DNA of 64,000 bases, taken from assembly GCF_002214185.1 (NCBI RefSeq), contig NZ_CP022161.1, forward strand, positions 3,285,767 through 3,349,766, read 5' to 3'. The notes under the pieces were generated by a model, which did not search any database, was not told where the DNA came from, and saw only the letters and a program-made list of their open reading frames with translations. A program made the position numbers and the translations under genes. Each line of letters starts with the position of its first letter. The stretch's first letter is position 1. Origin of the DNA: Streptomyces capitiformicae. Its GTDB lineage: Bacteria > Actinomycetota > Actinomycetes > Streptomycetales > Streptomycetaceae. Of this stretch, positions 61,601 to 64,000 are shown piece by piece.

Positions 61601-61951
61601 AGCTGGACGTTCCGCTCGAAGAAGCCCTCCTCCGACCTGCCGACCGAGCTGCCCGTCTCCTCGGTCCGCTTCAAGGCGAAGACGGGTCTGGACAGCCGGG
61701 TCACGGCCGGCCGGACGGTCACCTACCCGGTCACCGTCGAGGGTGCGGCGAGGGGCCGGAACCTCAAGTCGCTGTCGGTGTACGTGTCGTACGACGACGG
61801 CAGGACCTGGAAGAAGACCGACGTCAGGAACGGAAAGATCACCGTCAAGAACCCGGCGAAGGGCAAGGGCATCTCCCTCCGCGCCAAGATCACCGACAAG
61901 AAGGGCAACTCGTCCACGATCTCGGTCCACAACGCGTACTACGGCAGGTGA
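58619..61951 (+). CDS. Large secreted subtilisin-family protease
   Basis: This is 1110 aa. The signal peptide is TACVATAAATVAAVLTTGLT (cleaved near AQA-TP). The propeptide begins HRITLVTGDRVIVN. The S8 domain has the catalytic triad D233 (VLDTGVD), H265 (GHGTHVAS) and S444 (NGTSMATPH). About 600 residues of beta-sandwich domains follow. The TTG at 58619 is chosen because it follows GGGGGAACC and begins the signal peptide. ATG 58505 has no ribosome site. It is divergent from the Cse-like operon. Confidence 0.93.
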   Translation: MRRKVKTACVATAAATVAAVLTTGLTGSAQATPVPAAGPVAAAAKDTESAGTHRITLVTGDRVIVNAKGRVVGMERAKGRERVPVQMRKVDGHTLVIPTDAARMIASGRLDQRLFDITELNKAANRRNQRGGLKVIVGYKGAARTARTDVRDAGFLRRTFRTLNLESVQTPTKDAPELWDALTNGDSVASGISHVWLDGVRKASLDKSVPQIGAPTAWAKGYDGKGVKVAVLDTGVDTTHPDVKDQVIAAKNFSSAATTGDRQGHGTHVASTIAGTGAKSGGKFKGVAPGAKILNGKVLNDAGEGDDSGIIAGMEWAAAQGADIINLSLGGGDTPGVDPMEATVNKLSEEKGVLFAIAAGNEGENGAKTVGSPGSAANALTVGAVDGNDKPADFSSLGPTIDGAIKPDVTAPGVGITAASAKGSAIAKEVGENPAGYVSINGTSMATPHVAGAAALLKQQHPDWTFSELKSVLVGSAKGGKYSPYQQGSGRIRVDKALGQSVVAETSSVSFPVQLWPHTDDTPVTRKLTYRNLGTKDVTLALSDEARDPEGKAAPAGFFTLGADKVTVPAGGKASVDVTVNTKLGGTLDGAYSAYVTATGGGQSVRTALGVERETEAYDLTVKFVNRPGQNPVHLTTLYRAERGSGGYTNISGDDTVTFRVPKGPYILDSLSMKDPNSAEGGADWLTRPVLKVDKNTTVTLDLNKTRSADITVPDDRAKPLHALVSYEHVPVDVWNAVEMPSFSDIRLAHVGPAMDSGLAQTWSGQWTKGNGAEYDIVGGGEVKKVVGNRVHHYKASEFATVKAGLGASASGKTGVLQLIPAVPFGYGLHTPVKQKLPTTRTLYLSTGEGAEWHFEAQQYSGKLDQDGAPIVDAASTSGSSYQKLTGGRTYRKTFNTAVFAPRVVPEESGVFHGPDGISGRLPLFADGMGQEAVSDLTSVRTTLYRNGTKVGSHAAPLDGGKAFKVPAGEAAYRLTTTATRSAKVHAASTRVDASWTFRSKKPSSDLPTELPVSSVRFKAKTGLDSRVTAGRTVTYPVTVEGAARGRNLKSLSVYVSYDDGRTWKKTDVRNGKITVKNPAKGKGISLRAKITDKKGNSSTISVHNAYYGR

Positions 61952-61956
61952 GGCGA

Positions 61957-62047
61957 TGGTTCGCTGAAATGGTTCGCTGAGCTGGTTCGCTGAGCTGGTT
62001 CGCTGAGCTGGTTCGCTGAGCTGGTCACTCAGCTGGTCACTGAGCGG
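61957..62047. repeat. 13-bp tandem repeat, seven copies
   Basis: Units start at 61957, 61970, 61983, 61996, 62009, 62022 and 62035 with an exact 13-bp period. The first five contain TGGTTCGCTGA, and the last two change to TGGTCACTCAGC and TGGTCACTGAGC. The array fills the space between the protease stop and its terminator. Confidence 0.92.
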
Positions 62048-62049
62048 GT

Positions 62050-62082
62050 CGGTCTGCGGGAAGCGTGGCTTCCCGCAGACCG
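62050..62082. terminator. Terminator of the subtilisin gene
   Basis: A perfect 15-bp stem (62050-62064 with 62068-62082) with loop GTG lies directly after the 13-bp repeats. Confidence 0.88.
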
Positions 62083-62174
62083 GCCCGTTGTGCGTTCGGC
62101 GAGGCCCGGTGAGAGATCTGAAAAAAATTCCTGGACCGCGGCAACCCTGTGAGGAGCCTGCGACAACTGGCAAG

Positions 62175-62205
62175 CGGATCCGGTCAGTTCCGGTGACCGG
62201 ATCCG
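62175..62205. promoter_or_regulatory. Inverted repeat upstream of the GH74 gene
   Basis: CGGATCCGGTCA (62175-62186) and TGACCGGATCCG (62194-62205) form a perfect 12-bp inverted repeat with a 7-nt centre, 41 bp before the start codon. It could be an mRNA leader hairpin or a repressor operator. Just upstream, GGCAACC at about 62142 and CGACAAC at 62161 may be parts of an ECF-type promoter. Confidence 0.55.
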
Positions 62206-62245
62206 TCTTCCTCTGGTGAACGGTATGCAAGGAGAACTCCTCCCC

Positions 62246-64000
62246 ATGAACAACCCCACGAACGGCGGACGCCGCGGGCGTCACCGCCGCCGCTGGACCG
62301 CCACCGGTCTGGTGCTCGGCGTGCCCGCCATCGTCGTGCCGTATCTGCTCTTCGCGCAGGAGGACTCGCAGGCCGCGACGGTCGACGGCGACGCCTACTA
62401 CCGGCTGGTCTCCGTGCGCAGCGGCAAGGTGCTGGACGTCAACGGCTTCTCCACCGCCGACGGCACCCGTATTCAGCAATGGACCGACCAGAACACCGCC
62501 AACCAGCAGTGGAGGCTGAAGTCCAAGGGGAACGGCTACTACGAGCTGGTGAACCGCAACAGCGGCAAAGTACTGGGCATAGCGGGCAATTCGACCGCCC
62601 GGGGGGCCGCCGCCGAGCAGCAGACCGACAGCTCCTCCACCTCCCAGGAGTGGCGGATCAGCGATGTCAGCGGTTCCGACGCCGTCACCTTCACCTCCCG
62701 CAGGAGCGGCCAGGTTCTGGACGTTTCCCGAGGCTCCACGGCCCAGGGCGCGGCGGTCATCCAGTATCCCGGCAAGGGCAGCGCCAACCAGCAGTGGAAG
62801 CTGGTGAAAGCGGGCGAGACCCAGACGGCCGGGGCCGGCGGCACGCAGACCACCGCCAAGGCCGGACCGTATATGTGGAAGAACGCCCAGGTGGTGGGCG
62901 GCGGTTACGTCACCGGGCTGGTGTTCAACCAGCGGGAGAAGGGTCTGCTGTACGCGCGCACCGACATGGGCGGCGCCTACCGCTGGGACACCGCGGCCGA
63001 GCAGTGGATCCCGCTGACCGACTGGATCGGTGAGAAGGACTGGAACCTGCTGGGCATCGACTCGATGGCCACCGACTCCGTCGACCCCAACCGGCTCTAC
63101 CTCGGGGCGGGCACCTACACCAACGAGTGGGGGGGCAACGGCGCGATCCTGCGCTCCAAGGACCGGGGCCGCACCTTCCAGCGCACCGATCTGCCGTTCA
63201 AGCTGGGCGGCAACGAGGACGGCCGCGGGGCGGGCGAACGACTCGCGATCAACCCCGCCGACAACAGCACCCTGCTGCTGGGCACCCGCAAGAACGGCCT
63301 GTGGCGCAGCACCGACCACGGCGCGACCTGGAGCCAGGTCTCCTCGTTCCCCGTCAAGGACGGGGCGAGCAGCGGCGCGGGCATCTCCTTCGTGACGTAC
63401 GGCCCGGCCGGCAGCAAGACGATCTACGTCGGCGTCAACGACAGGTCCACCTCCCTCTACCGCTCCACCGACGGCGGCGGCACCTGGCAGGCCGTCTCCG
63501 GGCAGCCCACCGGTCAGATGCCGCAGCACGGCGTGCTCTCCGGTGACGGCTCGCTGTACGTGTCGTACACCAACAACCTCGGACCCAACGGCGTGACGGC
63601 GGGCTCGGTGTGGAAGCACACGCCGGCCGGCGGGACGTGGAAGAACATCTCCCCCTCCCAGGGCGACTACGGGTTCTCCGGTCTGGCCGTCGACCCGCAG
63701 AAGCCGTCCACGGTGATGGTCACCACCCTCGGCCGCTGGTGGCCGGAGGACGAGATCTACCGGACCACCGACGGCGGCGCGACCTGGAAGGCCCTGGCCG
63801 AGAAAACGGTGCGGAGCGCCTACGCCGCTCCTTACGTCGGTACCCACACCGGGCACTGGATGACCGCCCTGGCCATCGATCCCTTCAACTCCGGGCACGT
63901 GCTGTACGGCACCGGCAACGGCATCTTGCGCAGCAAGGACGCCAACGCCACCGACAGCGGCGGCACCAGCCACTGGAGCATGGGCGCCCGGGGGCTGGAG
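62246..64000 (+). CDS. Secreted GH74 xyloglucanase with ricin-type lectin domain (5' part)
   Basis: This is the first 585 codons of a gene that continues beyond the window. A long signal region (WTATGLVLGVPAIVVPYLLF) is followed by a ricin-type beta-trefoil with three QxW repeats (NQQWRL, SQEWRI, NQQWKL). After a short linker comes the GH74 seven-bladed propeller (YVTGLVFNQREKGLLYARTD, MGGAYRWD, ILRSKDRGRTFQRTD, GLWRSTDHGATWSQV). GH74 enzymes cleave xyloglucan. An N-terminal lectin is less usual than a C-terminal CBM. The ATG at 62246 follows AAGGAG at 12 bp. Confidence 0.92.
   Translation, partial: MNNPTNGGRRGRHRRRWTATGLVLGVPAIVVPYLLFAQEDSQAATVDGDAYYRLVSVRSGKVLDVNGFSTADGTRIQQWTDQNTANQQWRLKSKGNGYYELVNRNSGKVLGIAGNSTARGAAAEQQTDSSSTSQEWRISDVSGSDAVTFTSRRSGQVLDVSRGSTAQGAAVIQYPGKGSANQQWKLVKAGETQTAGAGGTQTTAKAGPYMWKNAQVVGGGYVTGLVFNQREKGLLYARTDMGGAYRWDTAAEQWIPLTDWIGEKDWNLLGIDSMATDSVDPNRLYLGAGTYTNEWGGNGAILRSKDRGRTFQRTDLPFKLGGNEDGRGAGERLAINPADNSTLLLGTRKNGLWRSTDHGATWSQVSSFPVKDGASSGAGISFVTYGPAGSKTIYVGVNDRSTSLYRSTDGGGTWQAVSGQPTGQMPQHGVLSGDGSLYVSYTNNLGPNGVTAGSVWKHTPAGGTWKNISPSQGDYGFSGLAVDPQKPSTVMVTTLGRWWPEDEIYRTTDGGATWKALAEKTVRSAYAAPYVGTHTGHWMTALAIDPFNSGHVLYGTGNGILRSKDANATDSGGTSHWSMGARGLE

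Noticed and set aside
58574..63973. Very long open frame on the minus strand (about 1800 codons)
   Set aside because: It is antisense to the subtilisin and GH74 genes and arises from GC-rich codon bias. It has no ribosome site and a meaningless composition.

Overview
The window is a high-GC actinobacterial chromosome segment, almost certainly Streptomyces. Evidence is codon third positions that are nearly all G or C, frequent GTG and TTG starts, many ATGA/GTGA start-stop overlaps, and a gene order typical of that genus (ruvCAB, yebC, pdxST, phosphatidylinositol mannoside genes, thrS, a tRNA-Val gene).

Layout: 0-18.7 kb is conserved core. It holds ruvB (partial), ruvA and ruvC, yebC, pdxT and pdxS, a LemA-like gene, pimA, an acyltransferase and a PI-phosphate synthase, all leftward. 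Then come an EF-G paralogue, a conserved membrane protein, a HIT hydrolase, a frameshifted K+ channel gene, thrS, a DUF4365 pair, a DnaQ-like exonuclease and tRNA-Val(CAC). From 18.8 to 28.6 kb lie an SRPBCC gene, a large membrane protein, gene debris, a large secreted protein bracketed by two tRNA-Gly 3' fragments, and a small membrane protein divergent from a NarL-type two-component system.

From 28.8 to 38.9 kb there is an ion-homeostasis island. It has a TrkA/TrkH potassium uptake pair, a PucR-type regulator, a cation:proton antiporter preceded by a duplicated hairpin leader, a CBS-domain gene, a 48-codon micro-ORF coupled on both sides, a two-Rossmann-domain NAD-binding membrane protein, and an NfeD/SPFH pair with a broken NfeD/YqiJ-like relative. 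From 38.9 to 45 kb come surface-glycan genes (a GT2 with a degenerate deacetylase domain, and an LCP ligase) and an ECF sigma factor with a membrane-anchored partner.

From 45 to 64 kb the region is accessory and secretory. It has a two-gene graspetide (ATP-grasp modified RiPP) locus, an AA10 lytic polysaccharide monooxygenase under a perfect CebR-type palindrome, an LVIVD/PA-domain secreted protein, a split ribose-type ABC system, a PAS-SpoIIE phosphatase, a DUF418-like membrane protein, a CseA-CseB-CseC-like signalling operon without an adjacent sigma factor, a large secreted subtilisin, and the start of a GH74 xyloglucanase with a ricin-type lectin domain. LPMO, GH74 and protease together point to a plant-biomass secretome.

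The most unusual items are the compact graspetide pair, the twin promoter-hairpin leader before the antiporter, the coupled micro-ORF, the tRNA-Gly fragment bracket, the 22-bp x 10 and 13-bp x 7 tandem arrays near terminators, and the deacetylase domain that has lost its metal ligands.
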